Below, piece by piece: positions 25,831 to 34,869 of a stretch of 64,000 nucleotides of DNA. Position 1 is the stretch's first letter. Each line of letters starts with the position of its first letter. A model generated the notes under the pieces. It did no database searches, had not been told where the DNA came from, and saw only the letters and a list, made by a program, of their open reading frames with translations. The DNA is from Novosphingobium sp. ERN07 (GTDB lineage Bacteria > Pseudomonadota > Alphaproteobacteria > Sphingomonadales > Sphingomonadaceae). The translations under genes and the position numbers were made by a program. The stretch lies in the NCBI RefSeq assembly GCF_012641335.1, contig NZ_JABAID010000013.1:1-64000 (forward strand), read 5' to 3'.

Positions 25831-28802
25831 TGGGCATAAGCTCCATCCGTCCGCGCGTCTGGTCAATCGCGGCACACCGGGGTTTTGCCGATGCGCTGGT
25901 CGCGGGCTTGATCCCGCGATATCGCGAGGATCGCTTTGGGCTGGCCCGTCTTACGCTGCTTTTGCCAAGCCAGCGTGCGGTGCGCACCATTACCGAAGCG
26001 TTCGTGCGGGCGAGTGGCGCGGGCCTGTTGCTGCCGCGCATGGCCGTGGTTGGCGATCTCGATCTGGACGAGACGCTGGGCCCGCTGCTCGATCCCATTG
26101 GGGCAGGGGCCGACATTCCCGCGGCAGTCGATCCCACATTCCGCCTGCTGCGCCTTGCCGCGCTGCTGCGCAATGAACTGGGCGATGAGGCACCCGGCGA
26201 AGCGGCGCTGATCCGGCAGGCCAAGGGCATGGCGCAAGGCATTGACCGGCTGCTGGTCGAAGGTGTGCGCGTGGAAGACATGCTGGACGAAAGCGTCGTC
26301 GGCGTGGCGGCGGAACTTTCGGGTCACTGGCAGGATGCCACGCGGCTGTTCGCCACGATCTTTGCCAGATGGCAGCTTGAACTGTTGGCGTTGGGCAAGG
26401 TCGATGCGCCGGAACGCCGCAATCGCCTGCTCGATCATGCGGCGCAAAGCTGGAGAGCCAGCCCTCCTGTCCACCCGGTGATCGCGGCTGGTGTGACGTC
26501 AGCCTCGCCCGCTGTGGCGCGATTGCTGCGGGTGGTGGCCGATATGCCCGATGGCGGGGTGATCCTGCCCGATCTCGATCTGGCGCTGGACCCTATGGTG
26601 TGGGATGCACTTGGCTCGGCTGGCGGCCCCGATGGCGCGGTGTTCGAACGCGGCGATGTGGTTACCCATCCGCAATATCACCTGAAGCTGCTGCTCAATC
26701 GCATGGGCGTGGCGCGTGACGAGGTGGAGCCTTGGCACCGTTCAGGCCTTTCGCCCGCGCCGCCCGAACGCAGCCGCGCGATTTCGAACCTGTTCCTGCC
26801 GCCCGAAGCGAGCGTGGCATGGGTCTCGCTCGAAGCAAAGGATCGCCGACTGTCAGGCGTGCGCGTGATGGAAAGCGCACACCCGGAAGAGGAAGCGCAG
26901 GCCATCGCCGTTTTGGTGCGCGAGGCGCTGGCCGAACCTGAACGCCGCGTGGCCGTGATCACGCCGGATCGCAGCCTTGCGGCGCGTGTCGTCGCGCATC
27001 TGGCGCGCTGGAACGTGGTGGCCGACGATACCGCAGGGCGCCCGCTGCCGCAGACAGCCGCCGGACGTGTCCTGCTGGAACTGGCAGAGCTTGTGGCCGA
27101 ACGCGCTGCGCCGGTGCCGTTGCTGGCCCTGCTTGGCCACCCGCTGGTGCAGCCGGGAGAGGCGCGCGCGGCGTGGCTTGAGCGGGTGCGCCAGCTTGAC
27201 TTGGTGTTGCGCGGGCCAAGGCCGGGACCGGGCCTTCCCGCGATCCGTCAGCGCATTGATGAGAACGAGCGCCGATATCCCGGCCTTGCCGCTTGGTGGT
27301 CTGGCGTGGAAGACCTGCTTTTCCCCGTCGTGGCGCTTGAAGGTGAAGTAACGCTGGATGCGGCGTTAATCGCCCTGTCCGAAGCAGGCGAAGCATTGTG
27401 CGGCACAGGCCTGTGGGCGCAAGCCGATGGCCGCTGCCTTTCGCAGTTCGTCGAACGCTGGCGGGAAGCTGCCACTGCCGCTCCCACACTCCTTGCCTGC
27501 GAGGAACTGCCGGCGCAGCTGCGCGATGCGATGGAGGACGTTTCGGTGCGCCCGCCCTATGGCGGTCACCCGCGCCTTGCCATTTACGGCCTGCTCGAAG
27601 CGCGGATGAGCCGCGCCGATCTGGTGATCTGCGGCGGGTTGACCGAGGGGACATGGCCCGGCAACCCCACGCCCGATCCCATGCTCGCCCCGCCGGTGCT
27701 GCGCGCGCTGGGCATTCCCGGGGCGGATTTCCGCATTGGGCTCTCTGCACACGATCTGGCCGCCGCCCTTGGCGCGCCCGAAGTGGTGCTGAGCCACGCT
27801 CTGCGCGATGCAAGCGGCCCGGTGATCCCGTCGCGCTTCCTGCTGCGTATCCACGCCATGCTGGGCGAACAATTGCGCCATGAAACCCGCGCGGTGCAGC
27901 TTGCTCAAACGCTGTCGAACCCGCCACCGGTTGCGCCGCATCCCCGCCCGCATCCCATGCCCAGCGTCGAACAGCGCAAAGTGGAGATCGCTGTCACTGC
28001 GCTGGACCGTCTGCGCGGCGATCCGTACCAGTTCTATGCCTCGGCCATTCTCGGCTTGCGCAGTCTGGATCCGGTCGATGCCGATCCCACGCCCGCGTGG
28101 AAGGGCGATGCGGTCCACAAGATTCTTCAGGACTGGCACGAGGCTGGCGGGTTGCCCGGCCAACTCGTGCCTTTGGCGGAACAGCGGTTCGACGAAATGA
28201 GCGCGCACCCCTTCATGCGCGCCATGTGGAAACCACGCCTGATCGACGCGCTGCACTGGATTGAGGAAGAAACTGACCGCCTTGCGGGTGAGGGGCGCGA
28301 GGTCTTCGCCATCGAGAAGCGGGGTGAGATGCGGATCGACGGCATCCGCATTCACGGCAGGGCTGACCGTATCGACAAGCTGGCCGATGGCACGCTGGCG
28401 GTGGTCGACTACAAAACCGGCAAGCCGCCTTCGGGCCGCATGGTACAGGAAGGCTATGCGCTCCAGCTTGGACTGATCGGCATGATCGCGGCACAGGGCG
28501 GCATGGATGGTGTGAACGGCCAAACATCGCGCTTCGAATACTGGTCGCTCGGCCGCAATAAGGATCGCGGCTTCGGCTTCATGGAAACGCCGGTGCTCGA
28601 AGGCCGCAAGAAGTCGGGCATCCCGCTCGATGATTTTCTGCCCGAAACCGAACGATATTTGCGTGAAGCCATCGCACGTTGGCTGCTTGGAAACGAGCCT
28701 TTCACCGCGCGGCTCAATCCCGATCTGCCGGGCTATGCCGACTACGACCAGTTGATGCGCCTCGACGAATGGCAGGGCCGCGAAGGCGAGGGTGAGGTAT
28801 GA
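25830..28802 (+). CDS. addB: AddB subunit of the double-strand-break repair nuclease
   Basis: 990 residues. AddB pairs with AddA to resect DNA ends to recombinogenic tails at Chi-like sites. The N-terminal helicase-like half reads LTLLLPSQRAVRTITEAFVR where a Walker A would be expected, lacking GKT, so it is an inactive helicase as in other alphaproteobacteria. The C-terminal nuclease domain has VDYKTGKPP with the Asp/Glu-x-Lys signature. No cysteine cluster for the iron-sulfur centre of Bacillus AddB is visible near the C-terminus. The stop overlaps the addA start by 4 bp. Confidence 0.9.
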   Translation: MGISSIRPRVWSIAAHRGFADALVAGLIPRYREDRFGLARLTLLLPSQRAVRTITEAFVRASGAGLLLPRMAVVGDLDLDETLGPLLDPIGAGADIPAAVDPTFRLLRLAALLRNELGDEAPGEAALIRQAKGMAQGIDRLLVEGVRVEDMLDESVVGVAAELSGHWQDATRLFATIFARWQLELLALGKVDAPERRNRLLDHAAQSWRASPPVHPVIAAGVTSASPAVARLLRVVADMPDGGVILPDLDLALDPMVWDALGSAGGPDGAVFERGDVVTHPQYHLKLLLNRMGVARDEVEPWHRSGLSPAPPERSRAISNLFLPPEASVAWVSLEAKDRRLSGVRVMESAHPEEEAQAIAVLVREALAEPERRVAVITPDRSLAARVVAHLARWNVVADDTAGRPLPQTAAGRVLLELAELVAERAAPVPLLALLGHPLVQPGEARAAWLERVRQLDLVLRGPRPGPGLPAIRQRIDENERRYPGLAAWWSGVEDLLFPVVALEGEVTLDAALIALSEAGEALCGTGLWAQADGRCLSQFVERWREAATAAPTLLACEELPAQLRDAMEDVSVRPPYGGHPRLAIYGLLEARMSRADLVICGGLTEGTWPGNPTPDPMLAPPVLRALGIPGADFRIGLSAHDLAAALGAPEVVLSHALRDASGPVIPSRFLLRIHAMLGEQLRHETRAVQLAQTLSNPPPVAPHPRPHPMPSVEQRKVEIAVTALDRLRGDPYQFYASAILGLRSLDPVDADPTPAWKGDAVHKILQDWHEAGGLPGQLVPLAEQRFDEMSAHPFMRAMWKPRLIDALHWIEEETDRLAGEGREVFAIEKRGEMRIDGIRIHGRADRIDKLADGTLAVVDYKTGKPPSGRMVQEGYALQLGLIGMIAAQGGMDGVNGQTSRFEYWSLGRNKDRGFGFMETPVLEGRKKSGIPLDDFLPETERYLREAIARWLLGNEPFTARLNPDLPGYADYDQLMRLDEWQGREGEGEV

Positions 28803-31800
28803 GCAAGGTCTATCCGCTCAGGGACAATCAGGCCCAAGCCGTCCACCCGCAGCGCACCGTCTGGCTCTCGGCCTCGGCGGGCACCGGCAAGACGCAGGTG
28901 CTCTCCGCTCGCGTGCTGCGCCTGCTGTTGCAGGATGGGGTGGAGCCTGAACAGATACTCTGCCTGACTTTCACCAAGGCAGGCGCGGCGGAAATGGCCA
29001 CGCGCGTCAACGAAGTGCTGGCGGGCTGGGTGCGCCTGCCGGAGATCGAACTGGCCGCGCAACTGAAAGCCATCGGCGCACCATTCGGCCCCGAAACCGT
29101 GGCCCGCGCCCGCAGCCGCTTTGCCGCCGTGCTGGATTGTCCGGGCGGCGGCTTGCGGATCGAAACGATCCACGCCTTCTGCCAGTGGCTGCTCGCCTCC
29201 TTCCCGGTCGAAGCAGGCTTGCGGCCCGGCACGCGCGCAATGGAAGACCGTGATCGCGCGCTGCTGGTGCGCCAGGTGCTGGCCGAAATGCTGGTGACGG
29301 CGCAGCAACACGGCGACGAAGCCCTGATCGATAACCTCGCCACGCTTTCACGCCGGATGAGCGAGGATCAGGTCGAAGCGTTCCTGCTGCGCTGCGCCAG
29401 CGCGCTCGATCTGTGGCAGGGCAATGGTGCATGGCAACCGCCGCTGCGCCCGCGCATCAACCGCGTGATCGGGCTAGGTGAGAATGATGGGCCGGAGAGC
29501 CTCGCCGCGATGTGCGCCGACGATGCGTTTGATGCGCCCGCGCTGCGCTCCTGCATGGAAGTCCTGCTCGACTGGAACACCGCCAATGGTGCGAAGATGG
29601 CAGGCCCGATTGCCGAATGGCTGGCCGCTGCGCCAGAAGATCGCGCGCGCGATATCGAAGTTCTCGCCGCTGCTTTGTGCAACAAGGATGGCGAGCCAAA
29701 ATGGCTCAAGAACTTGTTGAAGATCGATGGTTCCTACGCCGACGCCGCCGAGCGCGTCATCACCTGCATAGAGGTCGTGCGCGCGCGCAAGGCGCAGCTT
29801 GATCTGGCCGACCTGCTCGACACCGCGCTCAGCGTCGGTCGCCGCTTCGCGCTCGCATGGGATGCGGCCAAGGCGCGCGAAGGTTTCATCGATTTCGACG
29901 ACCAGATACGCACCGCCGCCGAACTGCTGACCAAGCGCGCCAGTGCAGACTGGATACGCTTCAAGCTCGACCGCCGTTTCGACCACATCCTTGTCGATGA
30001 AGCGCAGGATACCAATGCCTCGCAGTGGGAAATAGTGCTCGAAGGGCTGGTGTCAGACTTCTTCACTGGCGAAGGCCAGCGCGGCCCTGCGGTGCGCACC
30101 CTGTTCGTGGTGGGCGATTACAAGCAGGCGATCTTCGGCTTTCAGGGCACCAGCCCCGAAAACTTTGCCCGCGCCAGCCACAAGGTGCGTGCCCAATTGG
30201 CCGATGTGGCCGATATCCTGCGCGATCCCAACCGCGAACTACTGGAACTCGGCCTTGGCCAGTCGTTCCGCACCGCGCGCCCGATCCTCGATTTCGTCGA
30301 TGCGGCCATCGATCACATCGGCTGGGACCGGCTTGGTCTGGAAAGCAAGCCCGAACGCCATGTCGGGCTGGATATTCCCGGCACGGTCGGCCTCTGGCGC
30401 GTGGTAGGTGACGATGCTGCCGAGGACGAGGATGCTGGCGAGAGCGCAGGCGATGAAGGCGCGGAAAGCTGGCTTTCCCGCCCTGATCGCAAGCTGGCCG
30501 ATCAGATCGCGCTACAGGTCAAAGGCTGGATCGACAGCGGTTTTCCGTTGAGCAAAGGCGGGCCGAAGAACGCTGGTCCCGGCGATGTGATGGTGCTTGT
30601 CCGCAAGCGCAAGGAACTGGCCGGATTGATCGTGGCGCGCCTTCATGCTCGCGGTGTGCCTGTCGCAGGTGTCGACAGGTTGCGTTTAGGTGCGCCTCTG
30701 GCGGTAAAGGATCTGGTCGCGGCGCTGCGCTTTGCCGCGCAGCCGCTGGACGATCTCAACCTTGCGGCCCTGCTGGTTTCGCCACTGATCGGATGGTCGC
30801 AGGAAGAGCTGTTGGAACATGGCTACCGCACGCCCGATCAGGTGAAGGGCAGGGTGCGGTTGTGGGAACTGCTGCGGCGAAGCACGCATCCGTTGGTTGC
30901 GGAAACCCTGGAGAAACTTGGCAGTCTGTTGCGCCGCGCCGACTACGAACCGCCGCAAGCGCTGCTGCACTGGCTGCTGGTCGGCCCGTGGGATGGCCGT
31001 GCGCGGCTCGTTGCACGGCTGGGGCGTGAAGCGAACGATCCGATCGACGAATTGCTCAATGCCGCAATGGCCTATGCCAGCGCGAACGTGCCAAGCCTTG
31101 TCGGCTTCCTGCAATGGTTCGATGCGGGCGAAGGCGAATTGAAGCGCGAGGCGGGCAAGGCTGAAGGGCTGGTGCGGGTGATGACCGTGCACGGGTCAAA
31201 AGGTCTGCAAGCGCCGATCGTCATCCTTGCGGATGCGGCGGATGATCCTGACGCTTCGCCACCGCGCGGCCTTCAATTGGTCGAGGATGTCCTTGGCCAT
31301 CAGCGCAAGGTTCCGCTTCCGCCCCTGCGCAAGGAAGAGAAGGCGCCCGCCGTGCTTGATGCCGAGGCTGAAATCGCGCGGACAGAGCGCGAGGAACACT
31401 GGCGTCTGCTCTATGTAGCGATGACCCGTGCCGAGGAAGCCCTGTTCATCGCAGGCGCAAAGGGCAAAAAGCGCAGGAAGAGCGGTGGCGAATTGCCCGA
31501 AGACAGTTGGTACGCACAGCTTGAACCCCTTTTCGACGAAGACTGGCGCGACGATGCGCTGTGGGGCGGCATCCGGCAGATCGGCGGGCCGCCACCGTTC
31601 GGTGCTGCCCGGCTGGAGCCAGTGGCCGCCTCGCGCATGGCCTTGCCGGAGGTGCTGCTTACGCCAGTTGGCGCCGAGCCACGCCCACCACGTCCGCTGG
31701 CACCATCGTCGTTGCGAGAAGACGATGCGCCCGATCCGCCCGCGCCGCCGGGGCCGCACGCTATGCTGGCGGCACGGCGTGGCACGCTCATGCACCGGTT

Positions 31801-32293
31801 GATCGAACGCTTGCCTGAACTCACGCCGGAACAGCGGCGCGATGCCGGTCTGGCATGGCTGGCGCGAACGGACGATGCGTTCGATGCTGCTGATCACGCC
31901 AGCATGGTCGATTCAGCCCTGGCCGTGCTGTCGCACCCCGGCTGGGCCGACGTATTCGGCGCGGAATCGCTGGCCGAAGTGCCGCTAGCTGCCGTGGTGG
32001 GCGGGCGCGTAGTCAGCGGCACGGTGGACCGGCTGGTGATCGGCGCAGACCGCATCCGCATTGTCGATTTCAAGACGGCGCGGCGGCCGCCAGCCTCGTT
32101 GCGGGATGTTCCGGTAGCCTACGTCCGCCAGATGGCAGCCTATGTCGCGGCGCTGGAAGCGATCCATCCCGGCCTGCCGGTTGAGGCGGCGCTGCTTTAT
32201 ACCCACACCCCGGAATTGTTCGTGCTGCCGGGCGATGTGGTCGCTGCGCAAAAGCTGCGCCTTGCAGGGGTTCAGGAATCCTTGTCCGGCTGA
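28799..32293 (+). CDS. addA: AddA helicase-nuclease subunit
   Basis: 1164 residues. UvrD-type superfamily 1 helicase: motif I SASAGTGKTQVLSARV (about 24-39), motif Ia LCLTFTKAGAAEMATRV, motif II ILVDEAQDTNASQW, motif III VVGDYKQAIFGFQG, motif VI LLYVAMTRAEEAL. The C-terminal nuclease domain has IRIVDFKTARRPP with the catalytic Asp-x-Lys and QMAAYVAAL. It is the motor and second nuclease of AddAB. The unusually acidic insert DEDAGESAGDEGAE (about 545-560) is a linker. trxA follows 60 bp later. Confidence 0.95.
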   Translation: MSKVYPLRDNQAQAVHPQRTVWLSASAGTGKTQVLSARVLRLLLQDGVEPEQILCLTFTKAGAAEMATRVNEVLAGWVRLPEIELAAQLKAIGAPFGPETVARARSRFAAVLDCPGGGLRIETIHAFCQWLLASFPVEAGLRPGTRAMEDRDRALLVRQVLAEMLVTAQQHGDEALIDNLATLSRRMSEDQVEAFLLRCASALDLWQGNGAWQPPLRPRINRVIGLGENDGPESLAAMCADDAFDAPALRSCMEVLLDWNTANGAKMAGPIAEWLAAAPEDRARDIEVLAAALCNKDGEPKWLKNLLKIDGSYADAAERVITCIEVVRARKAQLDLADLLDTALSVGRRFALAWDAAKAREGFIDFDDQIRTAAELLTKRASADWIRFKLDRRFDHILVDEAQDTNASQWEIVLEGLVSDFFTGEGQRGPAVRTLFVVGDYKQAIFGFQGTSPENFARASHKVRAQLADVADILRDPNRELLELGLGQSFRTARPILDFVDAAIDHIGWDRLGLESKPERHVGLDIPGTVGLWRVVGDDAAEDEDAGESAGDEGAESWLSRPDRKLADQIALQVKGWIDSGFPLSKGGPKNAGPGDVMVLVRKRKELAGLIVARLHARGVPVAGVDRLRLGAPLAVKDLVAALRFAAQPLDDLNLAALLVSPLIGWSQEELLEHGYRTPDQVKGRVRLWELLRRSTHPLVAETLEKLGSLLRRADYEPPQALLHWLLVGPWDGRARLVARLGREANDPIDELLNAAMAYASANVPSLVGFLQWFDAGEGELKREAGKAEGLVRVMTVHGSKGLQAPIVILADAADDPDASPPRGLQLVEDVLGHQRKVPLPPLRKEEKAPAVLDAEAEIARTEREEHWRLLYVAMTRAEEALFIAGAKGKKRRKSGGELPEDSWYAQLEPLFDEDWRDDALWGGIRQIGGPPPFGAARLEPVAASRMALPEVLLTPVGAEPRPPRPLAPSSLREDDAPDPPAPPGPHAMLAARRGTLMHRLIERLPELTPEQRRDAGLAWLARTDDAFDAADHASMVDSALAVLSHPGWADVFGAESLAEVPLAAVVGGRVVSGTVDRLVIGADRIRIVDFKTARRPPASLRDVPVAYVRQMAAYVAALEAIHPGLPVEAALLYTHTPELFVLPGDVVAAQKLRLAGVQESLSG

Positions 32294-32353
32294 TCGGTTG
32301 CACCGCGACGCGCAGTGCCTAGATTGCATTCAACCAAACAGGAGTTCATCGAA

Positions 32354-32674
32354 ATGTCGACCAAGGCCGTAACCGACGCCACTTTTGCCAGCGAAGTTCT
32401 CGGCAGCAGCAAGCCCGTGCTCGTCGATTTCTGGGCAGACTGGTGCGGCCCGTGCAAGATGATCGCGCCCGCGCTTGAAGAAATCTCGGAAGAACTGGCC
32501 GACAAGGTGGAAATCGCCAAGGTCGACATCATGGAAAACACCGACACTGCCAGCCAGTTCGGCGTGCAGTCGATCCCGCTGATGATCCTGTTCAAGGATG
32601 GCAAGCCGGTGGCGCAGAAGCTGGGCGCAGCGCCCAAGAGCCAACTCAAGGGCTGGCTGGAAAGCGTTCTCTGA
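32354..32674 (+). CDS. trxA: Thioredoxin
   Basis: 106 residues. Cytoplasmic protein-disulfide reductant with the active site WCGPCKM (Cys31, Cys34), the cis-Pro loop VQSIPLMILF and the family's standard length. The start at MSTKAVTDATF follows AACAGGAG. It is the last gene of the divL-addA run, followed by a GC-rich REP-like hairpin with a T-run that may terminate transcription. Confidence 0.97.
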   Translation: MSTKAVTDATFASEVLGSSKPVLVDFWADWCGPCKMIAPALEEISEELADKVEIAKVDIMENTDTASQFGVQSIPLMILFKDGKPVAQKLGAAPKSQLKGWLESVL

Positions 32675-32699
32675 TCACTGCCGTTGGGGCACACTTTGC

Positions 32700-32719
32700 G
32701 CCCCCGCGAAAGCGGGGGC
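32700..32719. repeat. REP-like hairpin after trxA, possible terminator
   Basis: GCCCCCGC-GAAA-GCGGGGGC forms a strong stem followed by CTCGGTGTTTTT. The core matches the REP-like units at 21110 and 53787, here as a single copy. The T-run eight bases later could make it a terminator for trxA. Confidence 0.65.
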
Positions 32720-32751
32720 CTCGGTGTTTTTACGGAACGAATCGTCAGAAA

Positions 32752-33816
32752 TCAGGCCGGTTCAGCCTCACGCACGGGCTGCACGGCTTCGCTGACCGCA
32801 GCCAGAAATTCGTCTGTCGCGCGATCCCAATTGTAGCGCGCGCCTTGCACCGCAGCGCCGATGCGGTCGCAGCGCAAAGCCTTCTGGATGGCCAGCGCAA
32901 GATCGTCGTCCAGCGCACCGATCCGCATCGGCAAATCGCCACGCGGGCCGTAGCCGGACTTGCCGATCACATCGAGCGGGCCGGGAACGGCGAACGCCGC
33001 AACCGGTAGCCCACAAGCCAGCGCTTCGATCATGACCAGCCCGAAGGTGTCCGTGCGGCTGGGGAAAACAAACACATCTGCGGCGGCATAGGCGCTGGCC
33101 AGATCCTCGCCATGCATCGCGCCGACGAACTGAACGTGCGGATAAGCAGCTTTCAGACGTGCCAGATCCGGCCCGTTGCCAACAACCACCTTGGTTCCGG
33201 GTACTTCGGCATCGAGAAACGCGGTCAGGTTCTTTTCAATCGCCACGCGCCCGACATTGAGCATGATGGGGCGGGGCAGGTCTGCCAGCGCGGGAAGCGG
33301 TTCGTGGCCCGGGCGGAACAGCGCGCGGTCGATTCCGCGTGTCCACAGGCGCGTGTGGCCAATGCCCTGTGCGGCCAGTTCGCCCGCCAGCGTTGGCGTT
33401 GACACCAGAACCGCGCGGCTCGCCCCGTGGAACCTGCGCATCAGCGGCCAGAAGTGGTCTGCGCTAAGGCCGGTGCGGACGGCGGCGTATTCAGGAAACC
33501 GGGTGTGAAAGGCGCTGGTAAAGGGCACGCCATTGGCCTTGCACCAACTGCGCGCGCTCCAGCCAATCGGGCCTTCGGTGGCGATGTGAACAACGTCGGG
33601 GCGGAAATCGGCCAGCGTGCGGCGCGTGCCAAAGCGCGGTGCCATCGCCAGTCGGATTTCGCTGTAACCGGGCAGGGGCAGGGTGCGGAACTGGCCCGGC
33701 GTGATCAGTTCAACCTCGTGCCCGCGTGACGTGAGCCGGTCTACCGTGGCAGAAAGCGTGCGGACCACGCCATTGACTTGCGGATGCCAGGCATCGGTAC
33801 AGATCGCGATTCTCAT
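32752..33816 (-). CDS. GT4-family glycosyltransferase
   Basis: 354 residues, GT-B fold. The N-terminus MRIAICTDAWHPQVNGVVRT and the C-terminal donor-site motif SRTDTFGLVMIEALACGLPVAAF are typical of GT4 mannosyl- or glycosyl-diacylglycerol/lipid transferases. No membrane helix is evident, so it is a peripheral cytoplasmic enzyme. The start overlaps the stop of the LpxH-like gene by 4 bp, so the two are translationally coupled and may act together on a lipid or lipid-linked sugar. Donor and acceptor unknown. Confidence 0.82.
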   Translation of the reverse strand: MRIAICTDAWHPQVNGVVRTLSATVDRLTSRGHEVELITPGQFRTLPLPGYSEIRLAMAPRFGTRRTLADFRPDVVHIATEGPIGWSARSWCKANGVPFTSAFHTRFPEYAAVRTGLSADHFWPLMRRFHGASRAVLVSTPTLAGELAAQGIGHTRLWTRGIDRALFRPGHEPLPALADLPRPIMLNVGRVAIEKNLTAFLDAEVPGTKVVVGNGPDLARLKAAYPHVQFVGAMHGEDLASAYAAADVFVFPSRTDTFGLVMIEALACGLPVAAFAVPGPLDVIGKSGYGPRGDLPMRIGALDDDLALAIQKALRCDRIGAAVQGARYNWDRATDEFLAAVSEAVQPVREAEPA

Positions 33817-34724
33817 GCCACTTCCTCCTCAAGCGCGGGAATGGGTTTGAGCGCGGCCTTTACCGCTGCCGCGCGGCGGGTTTCGTCCGCCCAGTCAAGA
33901 ATGCTGATCTGGCCCATCTGATCTTCGACCAGCGCCGTGCAGCTTTCCACCCAGTCACCGTCGTTGTAATAAGTGATATCGCCGATCTGGCGGATTTCGG
34001 CGCAGTGGATGTGCCCACAAACCACGCCTTCCACACCCATGTCCCGCGCGGCGTGGGCCACGGCTTCCTCAAAATCGCAGACGAACTGGACTGCGTTCTT
34101 CACCCGCTTCTTCAGATAGGATGACAGCGACCAGTACGGCATCTTGAACTGGCGGCGGATCATGTTGACCCACACATTCGCCCGCAGCAGCACCGAATAG
34201 GCCTTGTCGCCAAGAAACGCGAGCCAGCGGGCATAGAGCACCACGCCATCGAACCCGTCGCCATGCGTCACCAGCAGGCGGCGACCATCGGCGGTTTCAT
34301 GGATCGTATCGAGCGCCAGTTCCACACCGCCAAAGCTCATGCCAGCGTAAGGGCGCAGCATTTCGTCATGATTGCCCGCGATCAGGATGACGCGCGTTCC
34401 GCGATGCGCCATCTTCAGGATGCGGCGGACCACTTCGTTGTGCGCATCGGGCCAGTACCAGCCCTTGCTCAGCCGCCAGCCATCCACGATGTCGCCGACC
34501 AGATAGAGCGTTTCGCATTCGATGGCCGAAAGGAAGTCCAGCAGCATCGTGGCATTGCAGCCGCGCGTGCCGAGATGGAGGTCGGAAATCCACACGGTTC
34601 GGTATTTCCGCTTCGGGCGGAAGCCGCGCGGCTCTGGCAGGTCGAGCCATGCCGGAATCGAGGAAACCAGGTCTGCTGCGGATTTGAACGGGGTCTTGCC
34701 GTCATGCTTGGCATTGGTAGCCAT
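33813..34724 (-). CDS. LpxH-like metallophosphoesterase
   Basis: 303 residues from the ATG at 34724. Calcineurin-type metallophosphatase: DLHLG (metal site), LVGDIVDGW, LIAGNHDEML, GVVCGHIHCAEIR. It resembles UDP-2,3-diacylglucosamine pyrophosphatase LpxH but has an N-terminal extension and is longer. A true LpxH for lipid A, or a related hydrolase in a glycolipid path, cannot be told apart here. The downstream overlap with a GT4 glycosyltransferase favours an envelope-lipid role. A longer start at 34805 lacks similarity. Confidence 0.78.
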   Translation of the reverse strand: MATNAKHDGKTPFKSAADLVSSIPAWLDLPEPRGFRPKRKYRTVWISDLHLGTRGCNATMLLDFLSAIECETLYLVGDIVDGWRLSKGWYWPDAHNEVVRRILKMAHRGTRVILIAGNHDEMLRPYAGMSFGGVELALDTIHETADGRRLLVTHGDGFDGVVLYARWLAFLGDKAYSVLLRANVWVNMIRRQFKMPYWSLSSYLKKRVKNAVQFVCDFEEAVAHAARDMGVEGVVCGHIHCAEIRQIGDITYYNDGDWVESCTALVEDQMGQISILDWADETRRAAAVKAALKPIPALEEEVA

Positions 34725-34869
34725 GAGCGCACCTCTTTCGATGTGAGCCTCATTTGACGGATTCGCATTGCGCCTGTGTGGCACTGTGTAACCTCGATGA
34801 AACAAGTGTAGAACGAATGGTGACGTCCTATGGTGACGCGCAAGATTTCAGGCGCTAGAGAATCACGCG

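Noticed and set aside
34809-34826. Possible LexA box upstream of recN
   Set aside because: GAAC is followed after 7 bases by GACG, not GAAC; one half-site only, so I do not call it.
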